Below are positions 53,809 to 62,032 of a stretch of 64,000 bases of DNA, one piece after another. Both the position numbers and the translations under genes were made by a program. The stretch covers positions 62,001 through 126,000 of the forward strand of contig JAIPBM010000009.1 in the NCBI GenBank assembly GCA_021739695.1, read 5' to 3'. The notes under the pieces were generated by a model. The model did no database searches, was not told where the DNA came from, and saw only the letters and a program-made list of their open reading frames with translations. How positions within the stretch are numbered: position 1 is the first letter of the stretch; each line of letters starts with the position of its first letter. This DNA is from Flavobacteriales bacterium. GTDB lineage: Bacteria > Bacteroidota > Bacteroidia > UBA10329.

Positions 53809-55197
53809 TTACAGGTGAATTACTTCATCGTAAGCAGCAGCGGCTGCTTCCATGATTGCTTCGCTCATTGTTGGGTGAGGATGAACAGTCTTAATGATCT
53901 CATGACCAGTTGTCTCTAGTTTTCGGATGGCAACGATCTCCGCGATCATTTCGGTTACGTTCGCACCAATCATGTGTCCGCCAAGCAATTCGCCATACTT
54001 TGCATCGAATATCAGTTTCACGAAACCATCTTTCGCGCCAGCGGCACTTGCCTTACCTGAAGCAGAGAATGGGAACTTGCCCACTTTGATCTCGTATCCG
54101 GCCTCTTTCGCTTTTGCTTCGGTGTACCCAACAGACGCCACTTCTGGAGAACAGTAGGTACAACCTGGAATGTTTCCATAATCCAATGGTTCTGGACTGT
54201 GACCAGCAATTTTCTCCACACAAATAATACCTTCTGCACTTGCCACATGCGCCAAAGCTGGGCCAGGAATACAATCACCAATAGCAAATACATGCGGAAT
54301 ATTGGTGGCGTAGAACTCATCTACTTTAACGCGACCGCCATCAACAATTACGCCCACATCTTCTAATCCGCAGCCTTCTACATTGGCCTGAATGCCAACT
54401 GCAGAAAGTACAATATCGCATTCAATTACTTCTTCGCCTTTCTTGGTTTTAACGGTCACTTTGCAACCATCGCCAGAAGTATCTACCGCCTCAACGGAAC
54501 TTTCTGTCATGATCTTAATCCCCGATTTTTTGAACGAACGGCCAAGTTGCTTGCTCACTTCTTCGTCCTCTACTGGAACAATATTCGGAAGGTATTCCAC
54601 AATCGTCACATCGGTTCCGATGGCGTTGTAGAAATACGCGAACTCCACGCCAATGGCGCCCGAACCAACCACAACCATTTTCTTAGGTTGCTTATCAAGC
54701 ACCATGGCTTCGCGGTAACCAATGATCTTCTTGCCGTCTTGTTTTAAGTTCGGAAGCTCGCGGCTTCGTGCTCCTAATGCAAGAATCACATTCTTGGCCG
54801 TTACATCGCTTTTCTTTCCGTCAGCATCAGTTACTTCAACGGTCGTTCCGTTCTTCAGCTTTCCGAAACCTTCAATATGATCGATCTTGTTCTTTTTGAG
54901 CAGGAATTGAATTCCCTTGCTCATACCCTCGGCCACACCACGGCTACGTTTTACCATCTCACCGATATCCGCTTTGCTTTCGCCAACAGAGATACCGTAA
55001 TCGCTAGCGTGATTGATGTATTCGAAAACCTGCGCACTTTTAAGTAATGCTTTGGTTGGAATACATCCCCAGTTAAGACATATTCCGCCTAATTCTGAGC
55101 GTTCTACCACACCCACTTTCATTCCCAATTGCGAAGCTCGGATGGCTGCAACATATCCTCCAGGACCACTTCCAACTACTATCAGATCGTAACTCAT
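53809..55197 (-). CDS. lpdA: Dihydrolipoyl dehydrogenase (E3)
   Basis: A 462-residue flavoprotein. FAD site VVGSGPGGYVAAIRA at the N-terminus, redox-active disulfide GGICLNWGCIPTKALL (Cys40 and Cys45), NAD site VVGSGAIGVEFAYFY, and the C-terminal dimerisation domain with HPHPTMSEAIMEA (active His-Glu pair). It reoxidises lipoamide in 2-oxo acid dehydrogenase or glycine cleavage complexes. The E1 and E2 genes are not adjacent here. Confidence 0.97.
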   Translation of the reverse strand: MSYDLIVVGSGPGGYVAAIRASQLGMKVGVVERSELGGICLNWGCIPTKALLKSAQVFEYINHASDYGISVGESKADIGEMVKRSRGVAEGMSKGIQFLLKKNKIDHIEGFGKLKNGTTVEVTDADGKKSDVTAKNVILALGARSRELPNLKQDGKKIIGYREAMVLDKQPKKMVVVGSGAIGVEFAYFYNAIGTDVTIVEYLPNIVPVEDEEVSKQLGRSFKKSGIKIMTESSVEAVDTSGDGCKVTVKTKKGEEVIECDIVLSAVGIQANVEGCGLEDVGVIVDGGRVKVDEFYATNIPHVFAIGDCIPGPALAHVASAEGIICVEKIAGHSPEPLDYGNIPGCTYCSPEVASVGYTEAKAKEAGYEIKVGKFPFSASGKASAAGAKDGFVKLIFDAKYGELLGGHMIGANVTEMIAEIVAIRKLETTGHEIIKTVHPHPTMSEAIMEAAAAAYDEVIHL

Positions 55198-55235
55198 AAT
55201 CGTTTCTGTTTAGGTCAGCGAAAGTACCAAGGAAA

Positions 55236-55310
55236 TATAAATTCGAAATCCTAAATGCTTAAATCCGAAACTGTTTCGAATTTTTTCATTTAGTGCTTCG
55301 TGCTTCCCAT
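55236..55310. repeat. AATCCGAAA/GTGCTT intergenic repeat, single copy
   Basis: The gap between lpd and the M61 peptidase gene contains TTCGAAATCC, AAATCCGAAACTGTTTCGAA and TAGTGCTTCGTGCTT. These elements recur (some in reverse orientation) in the tandem array at 57468-57690. They seem to be a dispersed family rather than regulatory sites of one gene. Confidence 0.5.
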
Positions 55311-55320
55311 ATTTGCGCAA

Positions 55321-57060
55321 ATGGAAGGGAAGATCGCATACAAGCTCATTTATGCCGAACCACACAGGCATTTTGTGGATGTGGAATTGACGGTTTCTGA
55401 ATTGAATCAGGAGAAAGTACAGTTGCAATTGCCTGCTTGGCGGCCCGGTAGGTACGAGTTGGGCAACTTTGCCAAGAACGTGCAACGTTTTGCAGCGTTC
55501 AACGCTTCTGGACAAGAATTGAAGTTCAGAAAACTCACCAAAGACCTTTGGGAAGTAAATTGTTCAGGGCAAACTTCCATTCGGGTTGAATACAACTATT
55601 TTGCCAGTGAACTGAATGCGGGTAGCACGTATGTGGATCAGAAGCAGTTGTACGTAAATCCAGTTAATTGCTGCATGTATGTGCCAGAATGGATCGGTCT
55701 TCCTGCCACCTTGCAATTGGAAATTCCCGAAAATTGGACGGTTGCCTCTGGCATGACAGCTATCGGGAAGAACCATTACCAGCTGAAGGATTTTCATGAG
55801 TTGGCTGATAGCCCGTTCATTGCTTCGGCAGGCTTGCAGCACAATACCTATCAGGCAGGCGAAACACTTTTTCATATCTGGTTTCAAGGTGAGTTTAAGA
55901 CCGAGTGGGAACGCATTCTAGATGATTTTAAGAAGTTCACTTCGGTACAGGTAGAAGCCATGGGCGATTTTCCTGTCAAAGAGTATCACTTTCTTTTCCA
56001 GATCAGAACTTATAAGACCTATCATGGCGTGGAGCATTCCAATTCAACGGTGGTTGCATTGGGACCGAGTTATGATATCCTGAAACCCGTTCTGTATGAC
56101 GAGTTCTTGGGAATCAGTTCGCATGAGCTGTTCCACACCTGGAATGTGAAAGCACTGCGGCCTATAGAAATGTTGCCTTACGATTACACCAAAGAGAACT
56201 ATACCCGTCTTGGTTATGTGGCCGAGGGTGTGACCACTTACGCTGGTGATCTGTTTCTTTATCAGTCGGGTTGCTTCAGCGATTTTGACTTCTTCAAGAA
56301 CATTCATACGCTCTTTCAACGCCATTTTCATAACTACGGGCGTTTCAATCTTTCTGTGGCCGATAGCGGTTTCGATACTTGGTTGGATGGTTACCAAAAA
56401 GGAATTCCAGACAGAAAAACCTCCATCTATAACGAAGGAGCCTTGCTTGCTTTGATGTTGGATATCTCCTTGCTACGCGATACCAACAATCAGAAATGCC
56501 TAATGACGGCCATGCGCCTGTTGTACGAGCGTTTCGGAAAGACCGGAATTGGGTATACCGAAAAGGATTACCAGAATGCCATCGAAGAAGTAGGAGGCCG
56601 TTCTTACGAGGATTTTTTCAAGAATTACTACTACGGCACTTGCGATTTGGAAGCTGACCTGAACGAATTACTGCATTATGTAGGATTGGAGATCCGCGAA
56701 ACCCGTTCGCGACTTTATTTCGAAAATCGCTTCGGTTTCAAGGTCGAATACATCCGCGAGCGAAGCGCACGTATCACCGAAATTGCGCCTAATTCCATTG
56801 CAGACAGGGCAGGATTGAAACTCGGAGATGAGATCGTTTCCATGAACGGCATCCGCATTCTCGGAAACCTCAAAGAGTGGTGCAAATATTTCCAAGAAGA
56901 AACGGTAACGCTTACGGTGAATGCTGATGATGACACGCACAAAATTCAGCTGACACCAACTGACGAACGTTATTACCGCACACGCTGGCCGCATAAAGTG
57001 CATGATGCAAGCGATGCGCAGAAAGCAAACTTCAGCGCTTGGACAAAGCGGAGTTTTTAG
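55321..57060 (+). CDS. M61-family glycyl aminopeptidase with C-terminal PDZ domain
   Basis: A 579-residue protein starting at 55321 (MEGKIAYKLIYAEPHRHFVDVEL). Seven residues upstream of this are also open but unneeded. The N-terminal beta-domain is followed by the catalytic zinc motif SSHELFHTWN (HExxH near 268) and a downstream Glu in YVAEGVTTYAGDLF. Residues ~480-560 form a PDZ domain (ARITEIAPNSIADRAGLKLGDEIVSMNG). M61 enzymes trim N-terminal glycine or alanine. No signal peptide is visible, suggesting a cytoplasmic enzyme. Confidence 0.93.
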   Translation: MEGKIAYKLIYAEPHRHFVDVELTVSELNQEKVQLQLPAWRPGRYELGNFAKNVQRFAAFNASGQELKFRKLTKDLWEVNCSGQTSIRVEYNYFASELNAGSTYVDQKQLYVNPVNCCMYVPEWIGLPATLQLEIPENWTVASGMTAIGKNHYQLKDFHELADSPFIASAGLQHNTYQAGETLFHIWFQGEFKTEWERILDDFKKFTSVQVEAMGDFPVKEYHFLFQIRTYKTYHGVEHSNSTVVALGPSYDILKPVLYDEFLGISSHELFHTWNVKALRPIEMLPYDYTKENYTRLGYVAEGVTTYAGDLFLYQSGCFSDFDFFKNIHTLFQRHFHNYGRFNLSVADSGFDTWLDGYQKGIPDRKTSIYNEGALLALMLDISLLRDTNNQKCLMTAMRLLYERFGKTGIGYTEKDYQNAIEEVGGRSYEDFFKNYYYGTCDLEADLNELLHYVGLEIRETRSRLYFENRFGFKVEYIRERSARITEIAPNSIADRAGLKLGDEIVSMNGIRILGNLKEWCKYFQEETVTLTVNADDDTHKIQLTPTDERYYRTRWPHKVHDASDAQKANFSAWTKRSF

Positions 57061-57443
57061 CCTTTAAACGCCACCACGCTTATTTCCACATTCACACCTT
57101 TCGGTAGTCCGGCAACGGCCACTGTTTCGCGAGCTGGCAGGAAACTTCCTTCAGGGAAATAAGAACCGTAGATCGCATTGACCGAAGCAAACAGGTCCAT
57201 GCTTGAAAGGAAAATGGAAGTTTTAACCACGTGGCCAAAATCCATTCCAGCTTCCGAAAGAATGGCTTTCAGGTTTTGCATCACACGTGTGGTTTCCACA
57301 TCAATGTTCGCCATATCCAAATCGCCCGTTTCGGGTATGAGCGCCACTTGACCAGCGGTGTATAGAAATCCGTTGACAAGAATGGCCTGACTGTAGGGGC
57401 CAATGGCGGCTGGTGCCTTTTCTGTATGTATGATTTTTTTCAT
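57057..57443 (-). CDS. RidA-family imine/enamine deaminase
   Basis: A 128-residue Rid protein of normal length. Conserved parts are APAAIGPYSQAILVNGFLYTAGQ, the substrate-binding Arg in LPARETVAVAGLPKGVNVEISVVA, and the ETTRVMQNLKAILSEAG helix. It hydrolyses reactive enamine/imine intermediates formed by PLP enzymes. It is convergent with the M61 peptidase gene and overlaps it by 4 bases. Confidence 0.95.
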   Translation of the reverse strand: MKKIIHTEKAPAAIGPYSQAILVNGFLYTAGQVALIPETGDLDMANIDVETTRVMQNLKAILSEAGMDFGHVVKTSIFLSSMDLFASVNAIYGSYFPEGSFLPARETVAVAGLPKGVNVEISVVAFKG

Positions 57444-57467
57444 GAATATTGAATTGAAGCACTAAAC

Positions 57468-57660
57468 TCGAAATAAAAAAGCACGAAAGAGCTAAAGCAC
57501 GAAATCCGAAATAAAAAAGCACGAAAGAGCTAAAGCACGAAATCCGAAATAAAAAGCACGAAAGAGCTAAAGCACGAAATCCGAAATAAAAAAGCACGAA
57601 AGAGCTAAAGCACGAAAGAACTAAAGCACGAAATCCGAAATAAAAAAGCACGAAACCGTT
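57468..57660. repeat. Tandem array of a ~38-bp AT-rich unit
   Basis: About five head-to-tail copies of a unit that opens GAAATAAAAAAGCACGAAAG and continues AGCTAAAGCACGAAATCC. One copy lacks an A in the A6 run, and one has an inserted partial unit. It ends GAAACCGTTTCGAATTTCAG. It lies upstream of ridA. Related words occur at 55236-55310 and in 57661-57735. Confidence 0.9.
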
Positions 57661-57771
57661 TCGAATTTCAGGATTTAGCTCCGCTGAACTTACGTTTCGC
57701 ATTTCGAATTTCTTCTTTTAGAATTTCGGATTTTAGCCGACCGGTATTCGCATATTACCTAATTACCCGAA

Positions 57772-58338
57772 TTGAAACTCCTCCTCCTCGATAATTACGA
57801 TTCATTCACTTTCAATCTGCTGCATTATGTAGAGCAATTCTGCGATGATGTGACCGTGAAACGAAATAATGAGCTCACATTAGATGAAGTAGAAGCCTTT
57901 GATGCCATCATCCTGTCTCCCGGGCCAGGATTACCGAAAGATGCGGGAATTATGCCTGAACTCATTAAGCGTTATGCATCCTCAAAGAAGATTTTAGGAG
58001 TCTGTTTGGGTCATCAGGCTATTGGCGAAGCATTTGGAGCGAGCCTCAAGAATCTGAATCAGGTGCATCATGGAATTTCCATCCCCACCAATATCATCGC
58101 GAAAGAAGATTCGCTTTTTACAGCTATTCCTACAAAAATTGAAACAGGCCGCTACCATTCGTGGGTAATTGACCAAAGCACCATTCCGTCAGAACTTACC
58201 GTAACAGCCACGGATGATAACGGAGAAGTAATGGCCATTCGTCACAAACTGTTTAATGTCTGTGGTGTTCAGTTCCATCCCGAAAGCCTGCTCACTCCCG
58301 AAGGATTGAAGATCATCGGGAATTGGGTCAATTCCTGA
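57772..58338 (+). CDS. Anthranilate/4-amino-4-deoxychorismate synthase glutamine amidotransferase subunit (TrpG/PabA)
   Basis: A 188-residue class I amidotransferase. The start is a TTG at 57772 (LLLLDNYDSFTFNLLHYVEQ); an in-frame TAA at 57760-57762 excludes anything longer. Catalytic Cys lies in GVCLGHQAIGEAFG and the His-Glu in VQFHPESLLTPEG; HSWVID and LSPGPGLPKDAG are also conserved. It supplies ammonia to a chorismate-using partner, which is not in the window, so TrpG and PabA cannot be separated. Its stop overlaps the convergent T9SS gene by 11 bases, and its last 54 bases are echoed at 60458-60511. Confidence 0.92.
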   Translation: MKLLLLDNYDSFTFNLLHYVEQFCDDVTVKRNNELTLDEVEAFDAIILSPGPGLPKDAGIMPELIKRYASSKKILGVCLGHQAIGEAFGASLKNLNQVHHGISIPTNIIAKEDSLFTAIPTKIETGRYHSWVIDQSTIPSELTVTATDDNGEVMAIRHKLFNVCGVQFHPESLLTPEGLKIIGNWVNS

Positions 58339-60370
58339 TAATCCGTTCCACCTGCGTTCCTTTCTCTGTTTGAATACGCAGAAGGTAGATACCTCTACTA
58401 AGCTGGCTCAGATCAACCTTAGAGATTCCGCTTCCTGTTTGTTTGAGTAGCAATCTTCCTTGCGCGTCTATTATCTCCACAGAATTGATGGTATTTCTCG
58501 GACTTGAGTTTGAAAGGAATACTTCACCCGTGGTCGGGTTCGGAAACACCGTAATGGAACCTGTACTTAATTCGTTGATTCCAGTAAAATCTCGAATCTC
58601 GCTTTGAACTGTTCCAGTCGATTGAGCATAAGGTAGTTCAAGGTAAATATCAGCTCGATTTTCGATGATAGTTCCTACAGGATTCCCAGGTGTCTGGTAC
58701 ATTCTAAATGTCACGTATAGCTGACTACCTACAAAATCTGAATCTTGAGCTGGCAGATTGATGTCAAAGAAATTAAAGGTGAGTGCACCATCGTTGTAAT
58801 TCATGTTGAAATCATGACTTGAGATGATGGGTTCGAAATATGTATGGTTCAGGAACGGGGAAATGGTATCAACAATCGTCAAATTTTCAATTGAAGCCAT
58901 TCCGCTATTCATGTATCGGATTCTATATACCAGCTCATCGTCTGCTCCGATGTACTGATGAAGAACCCACTTGTTTGTTTCAGAAATGGATTGAACGCGC
59001 TTATCCAGGGTTGGAATCTGTAACGTTACGCTTTCGCATACCTGAAATGAATTGTTCTCCGTTTGCGCTTCACCATTTAATATTTCAGCCTGCGTAGTAA
59101 AGCAAGTGATATTTCCTTGCAAACTTGAATCGCACGCAACGGTTCCAAGTAGACGATAAGTTAAGCATGCAAACGGTGGAACCGTATCAATGGTCATGGT
59201 GAGTTGGCTGTCATTGATCAAAGAAAAACCACTCAAGGAATCGAGGTTGTATTCCATCAACGGATTCGAGATATTGACCGTGATATCTAATCCAAAAACG
59301 GCCGAAGCTCCATTATTACAAACTTGAATGGTCTGAATACTAGGTTGGCATGGAGTCAGTCCGGTTGAACCAATGCTGATGCTTATGTCTGTTGTTGATG
59401 TGGTTTCATTACCAAATAATACCTCTGCAGATGGTATGTTCGGACTTAGTGCGAATGGAATGTAACTGCCAGTGCAGGTGTAATTTAAGAATCCTGGATT
59501 GAGCAGACTTTGCGTGATAAAGTATTCTCCTGAATCTAATAGCAAGGCGTATTCCCCGTTAAAATTTGTCCATACGTCAATGTCATTTGGCAACACATTC
59601 AATCGCACGTTCGGAATGGTCGGTTCATTTGCTTCGTAATCGCAATTGCCATTAAGGTCTTCATACACATTTCCGTGCAACACAAATTGTGCTGGTTGGG
59701 CTACGGAAGGACAGCTACAGATTGGAGTAAAGCGATAGGCGTCATCATAAGCTTCCCATTGCTCAGGGAAATTCCTTCCGGGCACTATGAATGCTTCTGT
59801 TCCGTCTTGGTTTACAATGCCCTCAACAGCAGCTCCGCCATTCCATGTAGCGCAAATGGCTTTTTCCTTTATGTTGATATCAATGACGTTGGTCGATTCG
59901 TGTAACACAATTTGATTCGAGAATTGGAGTGAAGCGCACGAAAACATCGCCACCTCATAATAGCTGATCACGAATGTTCTGAATGGCGCGTTGCCGTATG
60001 TATTGTAGAATATGCCAGCTGCCCCTGCGCCAGGGTTAATATCCTGCCAAGGTGCTAAAATGGCGAAGGTTGGGCTGCTTGAGTATGGCATAGTATCATT
60101 AATTGACCAAGGTGAACCTTGGCCAGCTACTGAATCATTGAACGTGATGTAGCCGTTGGATGATACAACCAATCGATTGACCGTGTCTCCAAAAAAACAG
60201 AACGAGAAACCGATTTCAATCACCTCCGAGTACATATCGTCATTTGTGAGTTCGATATCTATTCCCTGATCATAAGGATAGGGGGAATATGGTATTGGGC
60301 TCAGCTGATAGCATTGAGCAAATGCTAGTTGCGGTAAGAAAAGGCTCAGAAGTAAGATAATGCGATTCAT
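58328..60370 (-). CDS. Secreted protein with DUF11-like domain and T9SS sorting tail
   Basis: A 680-residue protein starting at 60370 (MNRIILLLSLFLPQLAFAQ, clear signal peptide); 16 further upstream residues are not needed. Residues ~25-210 have the nidogen-like pattern GFSFCFFGDTVNRLVVSSNGYITFND. Then come a carboxypeptidase-like or SdrD-like beta-sandwich (VYEDLNGNCDYEANEPTIPNVRL), conserved-repeat/DUF11-like segments (EYNLDSLSGFSL, DDELVYRIRYMNSGMASIENLTIVDTI) and a T9SS tail (ITVFPNPTTGEVFLSNSS ... GIYLLRIQTEKG). It is secreted to the surface or medium. The gene lies exactly between two copies of the amidotransferase 3' end. Confidence 0.88.
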   Translation of the reverse strand: MNRIILLLSLFLPQLAFAQCYQLSPIPYSPYPYDQGIDIELTNDDMYSEVIEIGFSFCFFGDTVNRLVVSSNGYITFNDSVAGQGSPWSINDTMPYSSSPTFAILAPWQDINPGAGAAGIFYNTYGNAPFRTFVISYYEVAMFSCASLQFSNQIVLHESTNVIDINIKEKAICATWNGGAAVEGIVNQDGTEAFIVPGRNFPEQWEAYDDAYRFTPICSCPSVAQPAQFVLHGNVYEDLNGNCDYEANEPTIPNVRLNVLPNDIDVWTNFNGEYALLLDSGEYFITQSLLNPGFLNYTCTGSYIPFALSPNIPSAEVLFGNETTSTTDISISIGSTGLTPCQPSIQTIQVCNNGASAVFGLDITVNISNPLMEYNLDSLSGFSLINDSQLTMTIDTVPPFACLTYRLLGTVACDSSLQGNITCFTTQAEILNGEAQTENNSFQVCESVTLQIPTLDKRVQSISETNKWVLHQYIGADDELVYRIRYMNSGMASIENLTIVDTISPFLNHTYFEPIISSHDFNMNYNDGALTFNFFDINLPAQDSDFVGSQLYVTFRMYQTPGNPVGTIIENRADIYLELPYAQSTGTVQSEIRDFTGINELSTGSITVFPNPTTGEVFLSNSSPRNTINSVEIIDAQGRLLLKQTGSGISKVDLSQLSRGIYLLRIQTEKGTQVERIIRN

Positions 60371-60457
60371 TTCAGCGTATTTGTTGTTAAATATAAAACT
60401 TCCAACGTTAGAAGGCAAGGTTTTACATAGATGCGTTTGCCGCCTAATAGGTTACAC

Positions 60458-60511
60458 AGCTTGCTTACACCTAAAGGATTGAAGATCATCGGGAATTGGG
60501 TGAACAGTTAG
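60458..60511 (+). pseudogene. Remnant 3' end of the TrpG/PabA-like gene
   Basis: Eighteen codons ending in TAG encode SLLTPKGLKIIGNWVNS, differing from the C-terminus of the intact gene (58285-58338) by a single Glu to Lys change. A 26-base core starting GGATTGAAGATC is identical; the other codons differ mostly at synonymous positions (for example GTC AAT TCC TGA against GTG AAC AGT TAG). Homology ends sharply at the Ser codon. It is a displaced or duplicated gene end, not a new gene. Confidence 0.9.
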
Positions 60512-60607
60512 TCGATAGTCCACTGTCCACAGTCGACCGTCCGTCCACAGTCAATGGTCAACCGACTATGGTCTATGGACCATCGACTATGGACCATCGA
60601 CTCAGCA
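60511..60607. repeat. Short palindromic direct repeats (GTCCACAGTC / CCATCGACTATGG types)
   Basis: Begins right after the gene remnant. GTCCACAGTC occurs twice within 20 bases, then ACCGACTATGG, GGTCTATGGACC and CCATCGACTATGGACC words follow in overlapping direct and inverted copies. This degenerate GAC/TAT/GGAC style of intergenic repeat is of unknown role. Confidence 0.75.
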
Positions 60608-60615
60608 TGACAGAC

Positions 60616-60656
60616 AAAAAAAAGGGTCGGGGCGCAACAGGATAAGGCCCCAACCC
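60616..60656 (-). terminator. Rho-independent terminator of the fibronectin-III gene
   Basis: On the minus strand GGGTTGGGGC pairs with GCCCCGACCC (one G-U pair), followed by eight T. It lies 43 bases after the stop. A second GC-rich hairpin (GGCGCC TAA GGCGC) lies between stop and terminator. Confidence 0.85.
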
Positions 60657-60699
60657 TCAGCGCAAGGCGCCTAAGGCGCGCTGCGTTTACCATAGCGCA

Positions 60700-61362
60700 T
60701 TAGCGTGCAATGCTTTGCGCTTCGCCACTGTAAGGACCCATGCCGGCACTGTTCTGTGCCGCCACCCGAAAGCGGTAATTCTTTCCGGAAGTGAGGCCTG
60801 TTACCTCATACTTGCGTGTTCCTTGAATGGTAAGTACTTCCCAGGTGCCGCCAGCCTCTGCCGTAGGTTCTGTGCCGGTGCTGTTGTCTGCTGGCTTATT
60901 GTCAGCATCCATCCACATTTCCAGAACGTACGTTTTCTTGTGCGTAACGGCATCCCAAGTAAGTGCAACAGTACCAGGGTTTCCCCCTGGTGCGGCCCTC
61001 AAATTCTGCACTGCCAACGGAAGTTCCCATGGTTCGGGATCCTTCTGCACATCCATGCCCGATTTTACGATCAGTTCTGGAATTCCTTTGCTCGTCAGCT
61101 GCACGTAGTCTACCAATCTGTTCATCAGCAGGGTAAGCTCGTCATAGCGCGCATTGCGTTCTATGGTACGGTCTGTCCCACCTTTGATGGTCAACGATTC
61201 GGCAAGTGCAAGCGCCTCTGTCTTCAGTTGGATCTCTTCCAACGGAGGATCTGGAGTAGCATACACATCCGCATTCTTGGCCATGGTAACCCTTACGGCA
61301 ATAGCTTTGATGATCGCCTGCGGAATGGTCAATGAAGCCCATCCCAATTTGACTCTAGCCAT
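60700..61362 (-). CDS. Small fibronectin type III domain protein
   Basis: A 220-residue protein starting at the ATG at 61362 (MARVKLGWASLTIPQAIIKAIAV); a TTG-initiated eight-residue extension is possible. Residues ~1-110 are a helical N-terminal domain (KTEALALAESLTIKGGTDRTIERNARYDELTLLMNRLVDYVQL). Residues ~125-215 are one FN3 domain (AVQNLRAAPGGNPGTVALTWDAVTHKKTYVLEM ... NYRFRVAAQNSAGMGPYSGEA). No signal peptide or sorting tail was recognised, so it may be cytoplasmic. I do not recognise a function for the N-terminal domain. It sits among intergenic repeats. Confidence 0.75.
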   Translation of the reverse strand: MARVKLGWASLTIPQAIIKAIAVRVTMAKNADVYATPDPPLEEIQLKTEALALAESLTIKGGTDRTIERNARYDELTLLMNRLVDYVQLTSKGIPELIVKSGMDVQKDPEPWELPLAVQNLRAAPGGNPGTVALTWDAVTHKKTYVLEMWMDADNKPADNSTGTEPTAEAGGTWEVLTIQGTRKYEVTGLTSGKNYRFRVAAQNSAGMGPYSGEAQSIAR

Positions 61363-61386
61363 TTGATCAGGATTTAGGTTAAACAA

Positions 61387-61545
61387 TTGCAGCCGATCCC
61401 TAGCTGCCTATCTACCCTGTTGCCAACCGGTGAGACCTTACCATACCGGTGTTCGGTTCTTAAACGCAGCGTGTTTTGGATTTATTATTCTGATGACGAT
61501 TTTTTTTCTGCGCTCTTGAAAAAATAGCTTTTCCGATTCCGAGCA
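61387..61545. other. Intergenic region, no gene recognised
   Basis: A 159-base stretch upstream of the FN3 gene, with a CCGGT...CCGGT direct repeat near 61425-61456. It would hold the FN3 promoter; none was recognised with confidence. Confidence 0.4.
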
Positions 61546-61776
61546 AACGATCTTAGGAAGAGACCGCCATAGCTTAGGAAACCTCTGCCCAAGCTATGCC
61601 GAAGGCTGCCATAGCTTAGGAAGAGACCGCCATAGCTTAGGAAACCATTGCCCAAGCTATGCCGATGGCTGCCATAGCTTAGGAAGAGACCGCCATAGCT
61701 TAGGAAACCTCTGCCCAAGCTATGCCGATGGCTGCCATAGCTTAGAAAGACATGGAACAAGCTTAGGAAATGATGA
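61546..61776. repeat. Tandem array of eleven 21-nt units with 63-nt higher order
   Basis: Eleven contiguous 21-base units. Two of every three begin CCATAGCTTAGGAA; the third begins CCCAAGCTATGCCGA, which is the inverted form of the same word (AGCTTAGG/AGCTATGG). The order A-B-inverted-A repeats every 63 bases. The last two units are diverged. No spacers separate the units. Frame stays open on the minus strand (FLSYGG-like repeats), but this is a by-product of the 21-base length. Confidence 0.85.
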
Positions 61777-62032
61777 AAAGGACGATTTTCCATGGCTCTG
61801 TTCAGCAAACTGTGCTCAACCATGGTCTATTACTCCCTGGCATGGCCATTAACCCTCATTTTGTGCGGGTAGGGGTGAGGGTGTTGTGGATGTGAGGGGG
61901 AATGGGTAGTATTGAGGGAGTAAACGCAACAGAGATGAATTGATGGGCTTGTAGCGGAGAGGGGAAAGAGTATTATAGAAAGTTATGTGTGAAAAAGTAC
62001 GAGGTTAGTTATTACAATAGTTTCGTTGTCTG
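61777..62032. other. Intergenic region before the candidate defence pair
   Basis: A 256-base G-rich then A/T-rich stretch (GGGTAGGGGTGAGGGTGTTG around 61868). Base use changes to clearly AT-richer after about 61960. TAGTTTCG at 62019-62026 resembles a -7 box for the gene that starts at 62033, with one mismatch. Nothing else was recognised. Confidence 0.4.

Noticed and set aside
55300-55320. Upstream start of the M61 peptidase (seven extra residues)
   Set aside because: The promoter-like CATATTTG falls in this region and family members begin near MEGKIAY.
57301-57702. 133-residue minus-strand ORF with repeated CFSSFVLFYFGFRAL units
   Set aside because: Translation of the 38-bp AT-rich array running into ridA in another frame.
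61485-61823. Minus-strand ORF with FLSYGG-type repeats
   Set aside because: It is the translation of the 21-nt array; same argument as above.
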